DNA of 64,000 nucleotides from Salinisphaera japonica YTM-1 (GCF_003788585.1 NZ_AYKG01000023.1:1-64000); one strand, 5' to 3'; positions 21,139 to 35,253 are shown, counted from the stretch's first letter. Notes: generated by a model from the sequence alone, not told the origin. Translations and numbers: made by a program.

Positions 21139-21590
21139 TGTCGGATTCTTCCACGCACAACGATCGCATCTTCGCCGGGCTGCTTCTGGTTCTGGCGATT
21201 GGTTTTGGTGCCATGGCGCTGGCCATGCACGTCCCGTTTGCCTATGACCCGTTGGGGCCCACGGCGTTTCCGCTGATCCTGTCGGGCGCGCTTGGCGTCA
21301 TGTCGATCACGTTGATGCTGCGCCCGGCGGCCGGCACCGGTCTGCCGGGTGGGCGCGTGGGCGCCCAGCTGGTCGGTGTGCTGGTTGTACTCATCGCCTA
21401 CGCCGCGCTGTTCACCCGCGCCGGTTATCTGGCCAGCACCGTGGTGGCGATGATCGTGCTGGCGCGGATCTTCGGTGCGACCTGGGTTAAGGCGATTATT
21501 TCCGGTGTGGTCCTGACGGCCGCGAGCTACGGCCTGTTCGTCTGGGCGCTGGGCATCGTGCTGCCGGTCGGCAGCTGGCTTGTTTACTAG
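21138..21590 (+). CDS. tctB: Small membrane subunit TctB
   Basis: A 150-aa protein with four predicted membrane helices (FAGLLLVLAIGFGAMALAM, FPLILSGALGVMSI, LVGVLVVLIAYAALF and a C-terminal pair), typical of TctB. It partners TctA in the inner membrane. ATG 21138 overlaps the tctC stop (ATGA), showing translational coupling; tctA begins nine bases after its stop. Confidence 0.88.
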   Translation: MSDSSTHNDRIFAGLLLVLAIGFGAMALAMHVPFAYDPLGPTAFPLILSGALGVMSITLMLRPAAGTGLPGGRVGAQLVGVLVVLIAYAALFTRAGYLASTVVAMIVLARIFGATWVKAIISGVVLTAASYGLFVWALGIVLPVGSWLVY

Positions 21591-21599
21591 GAGACATCG

Positions 21600-23096
21600 A
21601 TGTTCGATTTCATGATTCACGGCTTCGATGTCGCGCTCACGCCCCTGAACCTGGGGCTGGCGCTCTGCGGGGCCATTCTTGGCACGTTCTTCGGTGCGCT
21701 GCCGGGCATCGGGCCGATCAACGGCATCGCGATTCTCATGCCGTTGGCCTACACGCTGGGTCTGCCGGCCGAGTCGGCGTTGATCTTGTTGGCGGGTATC
21801 TATACCGGCGCCGAATACGGCGGGCGCATGTCGTCGATTCTGCTCAACGTGCCGGGCGATGCCGGGGCGGTGATGACCACGCTGGACGGTCATCCGCTGG
21901 CCAAGAAAGGCCTGGCCGGACCGGCATTGGGGCTGTCGGCGGTGGCCTCGTTCGTAGGTGCGACCATTGCGATAATTGGGCTCACCCTGTTCGCCCCGCT
22001 GTTAGCGCGGGTAGCGGTGATGTTCGGCCCGGCCGAGTTCTTTGCATTGATGATCTTCGCCTTTGCCTCGATGTCGGTGATGATGGGCAGCGACCCGCTC
22101 AAGACCGGCATCGCCGCCGTGCTGGGCGTGATGATCGCCATGATCGGCGTGGATTCTTCCACCGGCGTATTGCGCTATACCTTCGATATGCCCGAGCTGT
22201 ATGACGGCATCGATTTCGTGGTGCTTATCATCGGGCTGTTCGCGGTCAGCGAGATTCTGCTGATGCTGGAGCAGGCGGCCCGCGACGGCGTGACCGATAT
22301 GCCGGCGGTGGGCCGTGTGTTCGTGAAGTTCAAGGAAGTGATCGCCTGTCGCGGCGCGATCCTACGCTCGGGATTTATGGGCTTCGTGATCGGCACGTTG
22401 CCGGGTACCGGCGCCTCGGTGGCTTCGGCCGTGGCTTACACCACGGAAAAACGCATCAACGATCGCGAGGGCACGTTTGGTGAGGGCGACATGCGCGGCC
22501 TGGCCGCCCCCGAGGCGGCCAACAACGCCTCGGCCGTGGGCTCGTTCGTGCCGCTGCTCACGCTGGGCATCCCCGGCTCGGGCACCACGGCCGTGCTGCT
22601 GGGCGCGCTCATGCTCTACAACATCACGCCCGGGCCCATGATGTTCTCCGAGCGGCCCGAAGTGGCCGGCGGGCTGATTGCCTCGTTGTATATCGGCAAC
22701 GTCGTGTTGTTGCTTTTGAATCTGCCGCTGGCCGGCCTGTTTGCCAAAGTGCTCACGATACCGCGCTGGGTGCTGGTGCCGTTCGTGGCCTTGTTGGCTT
22801 TCGTTGGCGTGTATCAACTGCATTCCGATCCGATCGCCATCTACACCATGCTGGCCGTGGGTGTGTTCGGTTATGTACTGCGCAAGTTCGGTTTTTCGTT
22901 GGCGCCGGTGATTCTGGGTTACGTGCTGGGCGGGCTGGCCGAGGTCAATCTACGCCGGGCGCTGGCGATCAGCGGCGGCTCGCCGGATGTGCTCTGGGCC
23001 TCGGGAATTTCGATCGGGCTGTATATCGCGGCCGTGGCGTTGCTCGTCGCGCCCTGGCTGATCGGGCGTCTGCGGCCACGAAAATACGCTGACTGA
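21600..23096 (+). CDS. tctA: Large membrane subunit TctA
   Basis: A 498-aa, many-helix inner-membrane protein, the transport channel of the TTT system. Family segments are clear: [16 protein letters not shown] near residue 35, [17 protein letters not shown] near 65-80 and [16 protein letters not shown] near 320. AGGAGA precedes the ATG. Last gene of tctCBA. Substrate identity (citrate or another carboxylate) cannot be read from the sequence. Confidence 0.95.
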   Translation: MFDFMIHGFDVALTPLNLGLALCGAILGTFFGALPGIGPINGIAILMPLAYTLGLPAESALILLAGIYTGAEYGGRMSSILLNVPGDAGAVMTTLDGHPLAKKGLAGPALGLSAVASFVGATIAIIGLTLFAPLLARVAVMFGPAEFFALMIFAFASMSVMMGSDPLKTGIAAVLGVMIAMIGVDSSTGVLRYTFDMPELYDGIDFVVLIIGLFAVSEILLMLEQAARDGVTDMPAVGRVFVKFKEVIACRGAILRSGFMGFVIGTLPGTGASVASAVAYTTEKRINDREGTFGEGDMRGLAAPEAANNASAVGSFVPLLTLGIPGSGTTAVLLGALMLYNITPGPMMFSERPEVAGGLIASLYIGNVVLLLLNLPLAGLFAKVLTIPRWVLVPFVALLAFVGVYQLHSDPIAIYTMLAVGVFGYVLRKFGFSLAPVILGYVLGGLAEVNLRRALAISGGSPDVLWASGISIGLYIAAVALLVAPWLIGRLRPRKYAD

Positions 23097-23213
23097 TCAC
23101 AGCCGGCCCGCGAATGGCTGCCCGCCACCGCGGCTGACGGAACGATTCGGCCCATGCGGCGTCAATGACAACGTCATTCGTCTGTCGGGCCGGCCGTCGG
23201 CCAAGCGAGCATC

Positions 23214-24464
23214 ATGTCGGGCGCGTCGTCTTCGCGGATCCACGCTTTTGATTCTCTGCGGGGGCTGGCTGCCTGTGCTGTTGTCTTCGGACATCTGATT
23301 CAAGTGCTGCAAGGCCAGAGTGATCCGGTCTATGCCACCTTCTTCGACTGGACGCGCGTGGCGGCATTCACGCCGCTGCATGTGCTCTGGCAGAGTCAGG
23401 CCGCTGTCGTGCTGTTTTTTACGCTGAGCGGCTTCGTGTTGTATCTGCTGCTCCAGAGGGCACGGTTGTCGATGGCCGGCTATGTGGTCAAACGCGTGAT
23501 GCGTCTGTACGTCCCTTATGCTGCGGCAGTCATGATTGGAGTCGTCGGGGCCTACGGTGTCGATGGCGATACGCTGACCGGCTTCAACAGCTGGATCAGC
23601 AAGTTCTGGTCATGGCCGGTGACATGGCAGGCCGTTGCCGAGCACGCGATTTTTCTCGGCCAGTTCAATGCCGATCGTTACGATTTCACGGTTTGGACGC
23701 TTGTTCACGAGATGCGGATCTCGTTGTTGTTCCCGCTAATCTTCTGGCTGGTGCGTCGCTTGCCCGGGTGGGCCGCACTCGGGCCGTTCGTGTTGGCTAG
23801 CGTGGCCGTGGCCTGGATCGGCCAGCCCGGCGTCGAAGCCGGTTGGCCATGGCTGAACGCGGTGGCCGGTGTTGCTGATCGTGGTGGGCTGACGGCATAT
23901 GTCTTGACCGTACACTACCTGCTGGCCTTCGCCATCGGTGCGAGCCTGGCGCGACATCGAGAGACGTTGATTGCGGCTTATCGCCGGCTGTCTCCCCGCA
24001 CGCGGCTGCTTCTGGCGATATTGACCTTTCTACTCTGTGTACACGGCGGTCAGGCCATGCAGGTCTTCGGGCTGGCGACCATGGTGCCCTATGACTGGCC
24101 GTTAATGGCCGGATCGGCGCTGTTGTTGATCACCGCGGCCGCGGCACCGCGGTTTCGACGCTGCCTGGAACACCCGGCGCTGTGTTACCTCGGGCGAATC
24201 TCTTACAGCCTGTATCTGTTTCACCCGCTGGTGCTCTTGGCGATGCTGCATGTCTTCGCCGACCGTCTGTCGTTGGTCGTGCTGTTGCCAGTCACGTTGG
24301 TCTCGATGTTCGGTGTGGCGGATTTGGCATATCGCATGCTGGAGCGGCCAGCGATCGCGCTGTCATCGCAGGCGGCTGCGTACGTCATGGAGGCACAGCG
24401 CCGACTGATGGCTCGCCGGCGACGGCAGGGGCTACGAGGCGGCCAGCCAGATGCGTTAGACTAG
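23214..24464 (+). CDS. Acyltransferase 3 family membrane protein (OafA/YrhL-like)
   Basis: A 416-aa integral membrane O-acyltransferase with about ten helices. The N-terminal motif [18 protein letters not shown] includes the conserved RG and His of the family; [13 protein letters not shown] appears near the C-terminus. Such proteins transfer acetyl groups to surface glycans, but the acceptor is unknown here. It stands between tctA and miaB with gaps on both sides, so is probably a single transcription unit. Confidence 0.85.
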   Translation: MSGASSSRIHAFDSLRGLAACAVVFGHLIQVLQGQSDPVYATFFDWTRVAAFTPLHVLWQSQAAVVLFFTLSGFVLYLLLQRARLSMAGYVVKRVMRLYVPYAAAVMIGVVGAYGVDGDTLTGFNSWISKFWSWPVTWQAVAEHAIFLGQFNADRYDFTVWTLVHEMRISLLFPLIFWLVRRLPGWAALGPFVLASVAVAWIGQPGVEAGWPWLNAVAGVADRGGLTAYVLTVHYLLAFAIGASLARHRETLIAAYRRLSPRTRLLLAILTFLLCVHGGQAMQVFGLATMVPYDWPLMAGSALLLITAAAAPRFRRCLEHPALCYLGRISYSLYLFHPLVLLAMLHVFADRLSLVVLLPVTLVSMFGVADLAYRMLERPAIALSSQAAAYVMEAQRRLMARRRRQGLRGGQPDALD

Positions 24465-24501
24465 CGGGTCATATCCTGGCTGCTGCCGGAGCCGATCATC
24501 T

Positions 24502-25884
24502 ATGTCCGAGACCATCGAAAACGCCAACACGCCGCGTGTGTTCGTGGCCACCTGGGGCTGCCAGATGAACGAGTACGACTCGGCCAAGATGGTCGACGTA
24601 CTGGCCAAGAACCGCGGGGCCACGCGCGTGGCGACTCCGGAAGAGGCCGACATCATTCTGCTGAACACCTGCTCGATTCGTGAGAAGGCGCAGGAGAAGG
24701 TGTTCTCGCAGTTGGGCCGCTGGAAGCCGCTCAAGGACGCCAACCCGAATCTGGTGATCGGCGTGGGCGGCTGCGTGGCCTCGCAGGAAGGCCACGTCAT
24801 CCGTGAGCGGGCCCCGTTCGTGGATATGGTCTTTGGCCCGCAGACGCTGCACCGCCTGCCTCAGATGCTCGATGACGTGGCCGATAACGGCGCGGGCATT
24901 GTGGATATCGCCTTCCCCGAGATCGACAAGTTCGATGCCATGCCGGCGCCACGGGCCGAGGGCGCGACGGCGTTCGTTTCGATCATGGAAGGCTGCTCGA
25001 AGTATTGCAGCTTCTGTGTGGTGCCCTATACCCGCGGCGAAGAGATCAGCCGGCCGTTTGACGATGTGATTCTGGAAATCGCCGAGCTGGCCGAGCAGGG
25101 GGTGAAGGAAATCACGCTGCTGGGCCAGAACGTCAACGGCTATCGCGGGCCCATGGCCGACGGCTCGATCTGTGATCTGGCCATGCTCGTGGAGTTCGTG
25201 GCCGAGTTCGAGGGCATTGAACGTATTCGGTATACCACCAGCCACCCGCTGGAGTTCTCGGATGCGCTGATCGAGGCCTATGCCCGTGTACCGAAGCTGG
25301 CCAATGTTTTGCATCTGCCGGTGCAGTCGGGTTCCAACGCCGTGCTGGAGACCATGAACCGTGGCTACAGCGTCGAGCACTTCATCGAGCGCATCGAAAA
25401 GCTGCGCGCGGTGCGCCCGGACATCAGCCTGTCGACGGATATCATCGTGGGCCATCCGGGCGAGGGGGCGGCCGAGTTCGAGGCCACGATGGATCTGATC
25501 GAGCGGATCGGTTTCGATGCCGCGTTTTCGTTCATCTACAGCAGCCGGCCGGGTACGCCGGCCGCCGATATGGCCGACGACGAGCCGCGGGCGTTGAAGA
25601 AACAACGTCTGAAGCGCGTGCAGGATCGTATTGCCGTGTTCAATCGCCAGCTCATGACCGATATGGTCGGCACCACGCAGCGCGTGCTGGTCGAGCGCGA
25701 ATCCAAGCGCGGTGGCGGCCAGATGGCCGGGCGGACAGACTCCAACCGCTGGGTGAACTTTGAAGGCCACCCGCGCATGGCCGGGCATTTCGTTGAAATC
25801 GAGATCACCGAGGCCTTGGATAATTCACTGCGTGGCCGCATCAAGACTCATGAAACCGTCGTAGAGCCGCTGGCGCCTGCCTGA
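24502..25884 (+). CDS. miaB: tRNA-2-methylthio-N6-dimethylallyladenosine synthase MiaB
   Basis: Radical-SAM methylthiotransferase that converts i6A37 to ms2i6A37 in tRNAs. The N-terminal UPF0004 domain has cluster cysteines Cys20, Cys57 and Cys91; the radical-SAM cluster is Cys165-x3-Cys169-x2-Cys172 (GCSKYCSFC). A C-terminal TRAM domain follows after about residue 395. The 460-aa length is normal. It heads the block miaB-phoH-ybeY-corC-lnt, a conserved gammaproteobacterial order. Confidence 0.97.
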   Translation: MSETIENANTPRVFVATWGCQMNEYDSAKMVDVLAKNRGATRVATPEEADIILLNTCSIREKAQEKVFSQLGRWKPLKDANPNLVIGVGGCVASQEGHVIRERAPFVDMVFGPQTLHRLPQMLDDVADNGAGIVDIAFPEIDKFDAMPAPRAEGATAFVSIMEGCSKYCSFCVVPYTRGEEISRPFDDVILEIAELAEQGVKEITLLGQNVNGYRGPMADGSICDLAMLVEFVAEFEGIERIRYTTSHPLEFSDALIEAYARVPKLANVLHLPVQSGSNAVLETMNRGYSVEHFIERIEKLRAVRPDISLSTDIIVGHPGEGAAEFEATMDLIERIGFDAAFSFIYSSRPGTPAADMADDEPRALKKQRLKRVQDRIAVFNRQLMTDMVGTTQRVLVERESKRGGGQMAGRTDSNRWVNFEGHPRMAGHFVEIEITEALDNSLRGRIKTHETVVEPLAPA

Positions 25885-25923
25885 ACCGGCAACGCCCACG
25901 CTCATCAACCGTGTCGAGGCCCC

Positions 25924-26916
25924 TTGGCTGAAGAACTGCTGAAAAAAACCATCGAGCTCGATCCGCCGGACATCGCGCGTCTGGCCAACCTGTGCGGCCC
26001 ACAGGACGGGCATCTGCGCCTGATCGAGAACACGTTGGACGTGGCCGTGCATAACCGCGGACATCTGTTTCAGATCGAGGGCAGTGAGAACGCCGCCGAG
26101 GCGGCGATCGACACCCTGAACGAGCTGTATGCCGCCACCGCCACGGGCGCGCTGGATACCGAGCGCGTGCACGTGGTGGCCCGCACGGCCGAGCGCGAGC
26201 GGATCGAGGCCGCCGCCAACAACCCGGCCGAGCCCACGCGCGACGTGGTCATCAAGACCCGCAACGGCATGGTGCGCGGGCGCGGGCCCAACCAGCGGCG
26301 TTATCTGGCCAATCTGGCCAACAACGACCTGAACTTCGGCATCGGCCCGGCCGGTACCGGCAAGACGTATCTGGCGGTGGCTGCGGCGGTCGACGCGCTC
26401 GAATCCGAGCGTGTGCGCCGGCTACTGTTAGTGCGCCCGGCGGTCGAGGCGGGCGAGAACCTGGGTTTTCTGCCCGGCGATCTGGCCCAGAAGATCGACC
26501 CTTATCTGCGCCCGCTCTATGACGCGCTCTATGAAATGCTGGGCCACGAGCGGGTCGGCCGGCTGATCGATCAGCAGGTGATCGAGATCGCGCCGCTGGC
26601 CTACATGCGCGGGCGTACGCTCAACGAGGCGTTCATCATTCTCGACGAAGCTCAGAACACCACTGTGGCCCAGATGAAGATGTTCTTGACGCGTATCGGC
26701 TTCGGTTCGACGGCGGTGGTCACGGGCGACATGACCCAGGTCGATCTGCCGTCGTCCAAGGCCAGCGGGCTGGCGCATTCGGTACGCCTGCTCAAGGGCA
26801 TCGACGGCATCAGCGTGACGCGCTTTGCCGCCAGCGACGTGGTGCGTCACCCGCTGGTGCAGAAAATCGTGGCGGCCTACGACGCCGAGGCCGAGGACGG
26901 CGCGGCCCCCTCGTGA
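25924..26916 (+). CDS. ybeZ: PhoH-like ATPase (YbeZ)
   Basis: A 330-aa P-loop ATPase of the PhoH family, thought to act with YbeY in RNA metabolism. Walker A is GPAGTGKT at 141-148 and the Walker B region is EAFIILDEAQN. The start is a TTG (MAEELLKKTIEL) with GAGG a few bases upstream. The stop overlaps the GTG start of ybeY, so the two are coupled. Confidence 0.92.
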   Translation: MAEELLKKTIELDPPDIARLANLCGPQDGHLRLIENTLDVAVHNRGHLFQIEGSENAAEAAIDTLNELYAATATGALDTERVHVVARTAERERIEAAANNPAEPTRDVVIKTRNGMVRGRGPNQRRYLANLANNDLNFGIGPAGTGKTYLAVAAAVDALESERVRRLLLVRPAVEAGENLGFLPGDLAQKIDPYLRPLYDALYEMLGHERVGRLIDQQVIEIAPLAYMRGRTLNEAFIILDEAQNTTVAQMKMFLTRIGFGSTAVVTGDMTQVDLPSSKASGLAHSVRLLKGIDGISVTRFAASDVVRHPLVQKIVAAYDAEAEDGAAPS

Positions 26917-27386
26917 TCGAGGTCGATACCACCGGCGAGGCCGCCGGTTTTGCCGGTATCCAAGCCGTGGATATCGAGGCGGTGGTGGCAGCCGTTCTGG
27001 ACACCCAGGGCATCGATCACGCCGATGACGAGGTCTCACTTGCCGTGCGCCTGGTTGATCGCGATGAATCTGCCGCACTCAACGCGGCGTGGCGCGACAA
27101 ACCCCATGCCACCAACGTGCTGTCGTTTCCGGCCGATGTCGCGTTGCCCGGGTTTCGGGCGCTGGGTGATCTGGTGATCTGTATGCCGGTGGTGGCCGAC
27201 GAGGCCGCCACACAGGGTAAATCGCTGGCCGCGCACTTCACGCACATGATCGTGCACGGCAGCTTTCACTTGCTCGGCCATGATCATATCGATGATGATG
27301 AGGCCAAGATCATGGAAGCGGCCGAGCGCCGTGTGATGGCCGGGCTTGGCCATCGCGATCCCTACGCATTGCCGAACGAGGCATAA
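26913..27386 (+). CDS. ybeY: Endoribonuclease/rRNA maturation factor YbeY
   Basis: Zinc-dependent protein for 16S rRNA 3' maturation and ribosome quality control. The signature HGSFHLLGHDH gives ligands His115, His119 and His125. The 157-aa length is standard. It begins with GTG overlapping the ybeZ stop. The N-terminal extension before the beta strand (residues 1-20) varies in the family. Confidence 0.95.
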   Translation: MIEVDTTGEAAGFAGIQAVDIEAVVAAVLDTQGIDHADDEVSLAVRLVDRDESAALNAAWRDKPHATNVLSFPADVALPGFRALGDLVICMPVVADEAATQGKSLAAHFTHMIVHGSFHLLGHDHIDDDEAKIMEAAERRVMAGLGHRDPYALPNEA

Positions 27387-27440
27387 GCGCGACCCCGCGC
27401 CTGAACCATCGATAGAGGAGGCGGCCCAGGCCGCACGAGC

Positions 27441-28286
27441 ATGAGCGACGACGATCCCGACCCGTCTAGAGGCGGCTGGCTGCGCCAGATCGGCATGAGC
27501 CTGGCCGGCCCGCCGCGTGATAGAGAAGAACTGGTCGAGGTGCTGGCCGAGGCCCAGGAAAACCAGCTGCTGGATGTCGACGCGCTCTGGATGATGCAGG
27601 GCGTGTTGCGCGTATCCGAGCAGCAGGTGCGCGATATCATGATTCCGCGCTCGCAGATGGTGGTCATCGACTCCGACGCCGAGCTGGCCGAGGTGAGAGC
27701 CACGGCCGCCGAATCCGGGCACTCGCGTTTTCCGATCATCGGGGAATCACGCGATGAGGTCGTGGGGATTCTGCTGGCCAAGGATCTGCTGGGCGTCGAG
27801 GGCGCCGATGGCGATGCCTTCGTGCTGGATGCCATCGTGCGCCCGGCGGTGTATGTGCCCGAATCCAAGCGCGTGAACGTGCTGCTCAAGGAGTTCAAGG
27901 CCTCGCGTAATCATATGGCCGTGGTGGTCGATGAATACGGCGGCGTGGCCGGGCTGGTCACGATCGAAGACGCGCTCGAGCAGATCGTGGGCGAGATCGA
28001 CGACGAATACGACGAGGCAGAGGGCGCGAATATCCTGCGCCAGGAAAAGAACCGCTATCAGCTGCATGCACTTACGCCGGTCGATGAGTTCAATCGTTAC
28101 TTCGGCACCGACTTCTCCGACGACGAGTTCGATACCGTCGGCGGGCTGGTGATGCACGAGTTCGGACATATGCCCGGGCGCGGTGAGACAACGATCATCG
28201 ATCGCTTCCAGTTCAACGTGCAGCGCGCGGATTCGCGCCGTATTCATCTGTTTCAGATGACCGTTCTGCCGGAAGGCGCGGAATGA
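27441..28286 (+). CDS. ybeX: CorC/YbeX CBS-domain protein
   Basis: A 281-aa soluble protein with two CBS domains (IMIPRSQMVVIDSDAEL near residue 68, and a second near 130-185) and a C-terminal CorC/HlyC transporter-associated domain (YQLHALTPVDEFNRYF). The family is linked to magnesium/cobalt efflux and, for YbeX, to ribosome metabolism. A GAGGAG-type site stands upstream. lnt follows after seven bases. Confidence 0.92.
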   Translation: MSDDDPDPSRGGWLRQIGMSLAGPPRDREELVEVLAEAQENQLLDVDALWMMQGVLRVSEQQVRDIMIPRSQMVVIDSDAELAEVRATAAESGHSRFPIIGESRDEVVGILLAKDLLGVEGADGDAFVLDAIVRPAVYVPESKRVNVLLKEFKASRNHMAVVVDEYGGVAGLVTIEDALEQIVGEIDDEYDEAEGANILRQEKNRYQLHALTPVDEFNRYFGTDFSDDEFDTVGGLVMHEFGHMPGRGETTIIDRFQFNVQRADSRRIHLFQMTVLPEGAE

Positions 28287-28293
28287 TCCGATC

Positions 28294-29847
28294 ATGAGCG
28301 CCTGGCGCAGGATCGTCTTCGACTGGCTCGTGCCGGCCGCACTCGGCGGCGTGGCTACGTTGGGCTTTGCCCCCTATAACCTGTACCCGCTGACGCTGCT
28401 GGCCGTGCTCGGCCTGGTCGCGCTCTGGCGCGGGCACGGCCCCGTGCGTTGTGCCTGGCGCGGCTTCGTGTTCGCGAGCGTGCATTTCGCCACCGGCGTG
28501 TACTGGATCTATGTCGCCATGCACGGCCATGCCGGCGTACCCGCTGCGCTCGCGGTGTTGTCGGTGGGTGGCCTGTCCGTTTATCTGGCGTTCTATCCCG
28601 CACTGGCCGGTGCACTGGCCGGGCTGATGCGGCGGCTGCCATTGACGCTCTGGGCGTTGTTGGCCGTGCCGGCAGCCTGGACGATCGGCGAATGGCTGCG
28701 CGGCTGGGTGTTCACCGGCTTCGACTGGCTGGCACTTGGCTATATCGGCACCGAGATACCGGTCAACGGGCTGGCGCCCATCATCGGCGTGCACGGCCTG
28801 TCGTTTCTGGTCATGGCCGCGGCCGGCACTCTGTACATGCTCTATGTCGGGCGCGTGCCGGCCCGGCTTGTGGCACTGGTGCTGATTCTGGCGACTCCGG
28901 TCTTGTTGTGGTGTCTGCCGCCGGCCGTGCACTGGACACACCCGGCCGGCCCGGCCATGAAGGCCACGGTCGTTCAGGGCAACACGCAGCAGTCCGAGAA
29001 ATGGGACCCGGCAACGCTGGCCCCCACGATGGCGGGCTATGAGCGCATGACCGAAACCAGCGATGCCGATCTGGTGGTCTGGCCCGAGGTCGCTATCCCG
29101 GCGTTGGCCCAGCGCGTGGCCACGCCGCTACGCCGGATCAGCCGGCAGGCCGCGGCCAACGATCAGCTCGTGCTGGCCGGCCTGCTGCGCCTGGACCCGG
29201 ACGGCCAGCGTTATTACAACAGCCTGATCGCACTGGGCGCCGGGCGCGGTGAATACCACAAGCGTCATCTGGTGCCGTTTGGTGAATACGTGCCGGGGCC
29301 GAAATGGCTCGGCGCGTTGCTGGACGGCATGGGGGCCCCGATCGGTGGCCTGGCGATCGGCGAGCGCGTGCAGCCGTTGTTCTACAAGGGGGATATCGCC
29401 CTCGGCGCCTCGATCTGTTTCGAAGATGTCTTCTCGCGCAATATTCTCACCGAAATGCCACGGGCCAATATCCTGGTCAACGTGACCAACGATGCCTGGT
29501 TTGCCGGCAGCAACGGCCCGCCCCAGCATTTGCAGATCGCGCGCATGCGTGCCGCCGAGATGGGCCGGCCGATGGTGCGCGCGGCCAATACCGGCATCTC
29601 GGCCCATATCGACTTCACCGGCCGTGTGTTCGCCCGAACCGACGAAGACGTGCGCACCCGCCTGACCGGCATGGTCGTACCCCGTGAAGGGGTAACCCCC
29701 TTCGTGCGCTACGGCGAAACCCCGGTCGTGGCCGGCTCGGGCACGATCGTGCTACTAGGGCTTCTGAGTGCGGCCGCCGGCGCCCTGCGTCGTCGCGGCC
29801 AGAACCGCGTGGCCGATCGCCGCCGTGCTCTGGCCGGGCGCGTGTAG
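28294..29847 (+). CDS. lnt: Apolipoprotein N-acyltransferase
   Basis: Inner-membrane enzyme that adds the third acyl chain to lipoproteins. About six to eight N-terminal helices (residues 10-210) are followed by a periplasmic nitrilase domain with the catalytic triad Glu265 (VVWPEVAIP), Lys323 (YHKRHLVPFGEY) and Cys375 (GASICFEDVF). The 517-aa length is typical. Last gene of the phoH-ybeY-corC-lnt group; a long repeat region separates it from leuS. Confidence 0.95.
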   Translation: MSAWRRIVFDWLVPAALGGVATLGFAPYNLYPLTLLAVLGLVALWRGHGPVRCAWRGFVFASVHFATGVYWIYVAMHGHAGVPAALAVLSVGGLSVYLAFYPALAGALAGLMRRLPLTLWALLAVPAAWTIGEWLRGWVFTGFDWLALGYIGTEIPVNGLAPIIGVHGLSFLVMAAAGTLYMLYVGRVPARLVALVLILATPVLLWCLPPAVHWTHPAGPAMKATVVQGNTQQSEKWDPATLAPTMAGYERMTETSDADLVVWPEVAIPALAQRVATPLRRISRQAAANDQLVLAGLLRLDPDGQRYYNSLIALGAGRGEYHKRHLVPFGEYVPGPKWLGALLDGMGAPIGGLAIGERVQPLFYKGDIALGASICFEDVFSRNILTEMPRANILVNVTNDAWFAGSNGPPQHLQIARMRAAEMGRPMVRAANTGISAHIDFTGRVFARTDEDVRTRLTGMVVPREGVTPFVRYGETPVVAGSGTIVLLGLLSAAAGALRRRGQNRVADRRRALAGRV

Positions 29848-29866
29848 CTTCGTTTCGGGTCTGCGG

Positions 29867-33083
<3,217 letters not shown>

Positions 33084-33087
33084 GGCT

Positions 33088-33654
33088 ATGTTTAAATCCA
33101 CGATCGCCGCCGGCGGCCTGTCAAGCGCGACGCGCCTCGCAACGGCCCTGCTGGGCCTGCTCGTCATCAGCGGCTGTGGTTTTCACCTGCAGGGGCGTTC
33201 GGTCCTGCCCGATAACGTCGAGCAGATGGCCGTGCTCTACGACAACGACTACACCGTGGGTGACCCGGAAGTCGTGCGGGTGCTCAAGCAACGCCTGCGC
33301 CAGCGCGATCAACTGGGCCGCGCCACGGCACCGGCGGTGCTGCGTATCGTCAGGGTCGCCCAGAACCAGCGCACGATCGCGGTCAGCCCGGTGGACGGTG
33401 ATGCCGCGGTGTATCAGCTGAGTGTGCAGGTCACCTACAACTACACCGTCAACGGCGAGGCCCGCCTGGCCGGTGAGCGCGTGGTGGCCGTGCGCGATTA
33501 CAGCGTCGAGGCCAGCCAGCGGCTGTCCATCGACGACCAGCGACGACACACGCTGGAACAGATGCAAAACGATCTGGCCGACCAGATCCTGGCGCGCATC
33601 TCTCAGGCCAATCAGGCCATAGACGCGTCAAGCACGGCCGAAACGCCCGAGTGA
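33088..33654 (+). CDS. lptE: LPS assembly lipoprotein LptE
   Basis: Outer-membrane lipoprotein that plugs the LptD barrel and helps lipopolysaccharide reach the cell surface. The start at 33088 gives a signal peptide ending LLVISGC, with the lipid-modified Cys followed by GFHLQG, the family hallmark. The 188-aa length is normal. It directly follows leuS as in most gammaproteobacteria, but the usual next gene, holA, is replaced by a nitroreductase. Confidence 0.93.
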   Translation: MFKSTIAAGGLSSATRLATALLGLLVISGCGFHLQGRSVLPDNVEQMAVLYDNDYTVGDPEVVRVLKQRLRQRDQLGRATAPAVLRIVRVAQNQRTIAVSPVDGDAAVYQLSVQVTYNYTVNGEARLAGERVVAVRDYSVEASQRLSIDDQRRHTLEQMQNDLADQILARISQANQAIDASSTAETPE

Positions 33655-33658
33655 TCGT

Positions 33659-34249
33659 ATGACCGACAGTACGCGCCTGACCGATAGTCCGGTCGCCCCG
33701 GCGGATGCCGCGGCCTTGTTGCGCGGGCGACGCACAGTCGACCGCTTCCGCGATGACACCGTGCCCGACGCCGCGATCGTGCATGAGGCGATCGAGGTCG
33801 CGCGCTGGGCGCCTAATCATCACCTGACCGAGCCCTGGCGGTTTGCGCTGATCGGCGCGGCTACCAAGGCCCGGATCATCGAGCTCAACACCGCGCTGGT
33901 CGCGGCCAGCAAGGGTGACGACGTGGCCGAGGCCAAGCGCGAGCGCTGGTCACAGATGCCCGGCTGGCTGGCCGTGACGTGTCTGCGCCATGATGACCCG
34001 ATCATGGCCGGTGAGGACTATGCGGCCTGTGCCTGCGCGATTCAGAACCTCTCGATCTATCTGCACAGCGCGGGTATCGGCACCAAATGGGCCAGCGGGG
34101 CGGTCACCCGTGAAAGCGCCTTTCTACAGGCCATCGATGCCGATCCGACACGCGAGTATTGTGTGGGTCTCATCTGGTATGGCTATCCGTTGCGTCGTCC
34201 GAAAAGCCGGCGCAAGGCGCTTTCCGAGATCATTCGACACTGCGACTGA
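33659..34249 (+). CDS. Nitroreductase family FMN protein
   Basis: A 196-aa flavoprotein of the nitroreductase fold, with the N-terminal RRTVDRF motif near residue 25 and ARWAPNHHLTEPWRFALIG near 48-66, as in NfsA/RutE-like members. The substrate is unknown. It starts four bases after lptE, so it probably shares the leuS-lptE transcript. Its length and the WAPNHHLTEPWRF segment recall the YdjA-type subfamily. Confidence 0.85.
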   Translation: MTDSTRLTDSPVAPADAAALLRGRRTVDRFRDDTVPDAAIVHEAIEVARWAPNHHLTEPWRFALIGAATKARIIELNTALVAASKGDDVAEAKRERWSQMPGWLAVTCLRHDDPIMAGEDYAACACAIQNLSIYLHSAGIGTKWASGAVTRESAFLQAIDADPTREYCVGLIWYGYPLRRPKSRRKALSEIIRHCD

Positions 34250-34291
34250 GCGTGCGGCGCGCTGGGCGATCACACGGGGTTAAGAAAAGCG

Positions 34292-34320
34292 TTGCAAAGC
34301 CCGGGTTACGGCTATAGAAT
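34292..34320 (+). promoter_or_regulatory. Promoter for rplM-rpsI
   Basis: TTGCAA (34292-34297) and TAGAAT (34315-34320) are separated by 17 bases, about 55 bases before rplM. The match is good for sigma-70, and the region after it is free for a leader. Confidence 0.65.
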
Positions 34321-34374
34321 TGCGCGCTTTCGCAGCGGCGCTGCTGTGTTTCGCTACGGCTGACGAGTATTGCA

Positions 34375-34803
34375 ATGAAGACGTTTTCCGCGAAGAAAAA
34401 CGAGGTCCCCGGCGATTGGTTCGTCGTTGACGCTACCGATAAGACACTGGGTCGTCTGGCCTCCGAGATCGCGTTCCGCCTGCGCGGCAAGCACAAGCCG
34501 GAGTACACACCGCACATGGACGTCGGCGATCATATCGTCGTCATCAACGCTGCCAATGTGAAAACCACCGGCAAAAAGCCGCAGCAGAAAGTTTATTATC
34601 GCTTCACCGGCTACGTCGGTAACATGAAGTCGATTACCCTGGAAAAGCAGCTCGCCACGCATCCGGAGCGCGTGATCGAGCATGCGGTCAAGGGCATGCT
34701 GCCCAAGGGTCCGTTGGGTCGTGACATGGCGCGCAAGCTGCGTGTCTATCCGGCCGCCGATCATCCGCACACCGCACAGCAGCCGCAGACGCTGGAGATT
34801 TAA
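34375..34803 (+). CDS. rplM: 50S ribosomal protein L13
   Basis: Early-assembling large-subunit protein. The 142-aa length and motifs such as [16 protein letters not shown] (residues 15-30) and [19 protein letters not shown] identify it. Paired with rpsI three bases downstream, the universal bacterial order. Confidence 0.98.
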   Translation: MKTFSAKKNEVPGDWFVVDATDKTLGRLASEIAFRLRGKHKPEYTPHMDVGDHIVVINAANVKTTGKKPQQKVYYRFTGYVGNMKSITLEKQLATHPERVIEHAVKGMLPKGPLGRDMARKLRVYPAADHPHTAQQPQTLEI

Positions 34804-34806
34804 AGC

Positions 34807-35199
34807 ATGGCAACCGAACAGTCCTACGGCACCGGCCGTCGCAAGACCGCCTCCGCTCGTGTCTTCATCAAGCCGGGATCCGGTCAGATCACCGTCAACA
34901 AGAAGACACTGGACGAATACTTCGGTCGTCCGACCTCGCGCATGATCGTGCGCCAGGCGCTCGAAGCCACCGACGCGACAGGCCGTTTCGACATCACCGT
35001 CACGGTCCACGGCGGCGGCCCGAACGGCCAGGCCGGCGCGATCCGTCACGGTCTGGCCCGTGCTCTGGTCGACTACGACGAAGGCATGCGTCCGGCACTG
35101 CGTGCCGCCGGTTACATGACCCGCGATGCGCGTAAGGTCGAGCGTAAGAAGATCGGCCTGCACAAGGCCCGTAAGTCGCCGCAGTACTCCAAGCGCTAA
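34807..35199 (+). CDS. rpsI: 30S ribosomal protein S9
   Basis: Small-subunit protein whose C-terminal tail reaches the P-site tRNA. The 130-aa length, [17 protein letters not shown] near the N-terminus and the basic end KSPQYSKR are diagnostic. A tRNA-Gln gene follows about 55 bases later. Confidence 0.98.
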   Translation: MATEQSYGTGRRKTASARVFIKPGSGQITVNKKTLDEYFGRPTSRMIVRQALEATDATGRFDITVTVHGGGPNGQAGAIRHGLARALVDYDEGMRPALRAAGYMTRDARKVERKKIGLHKARKSPQYSKR

Positions 35200-35253
35200 A
35201 GCGACTGCTCGGTACGCCGGCTTTTTAGGGCTGGTGTACCGACAACCAGTTGA

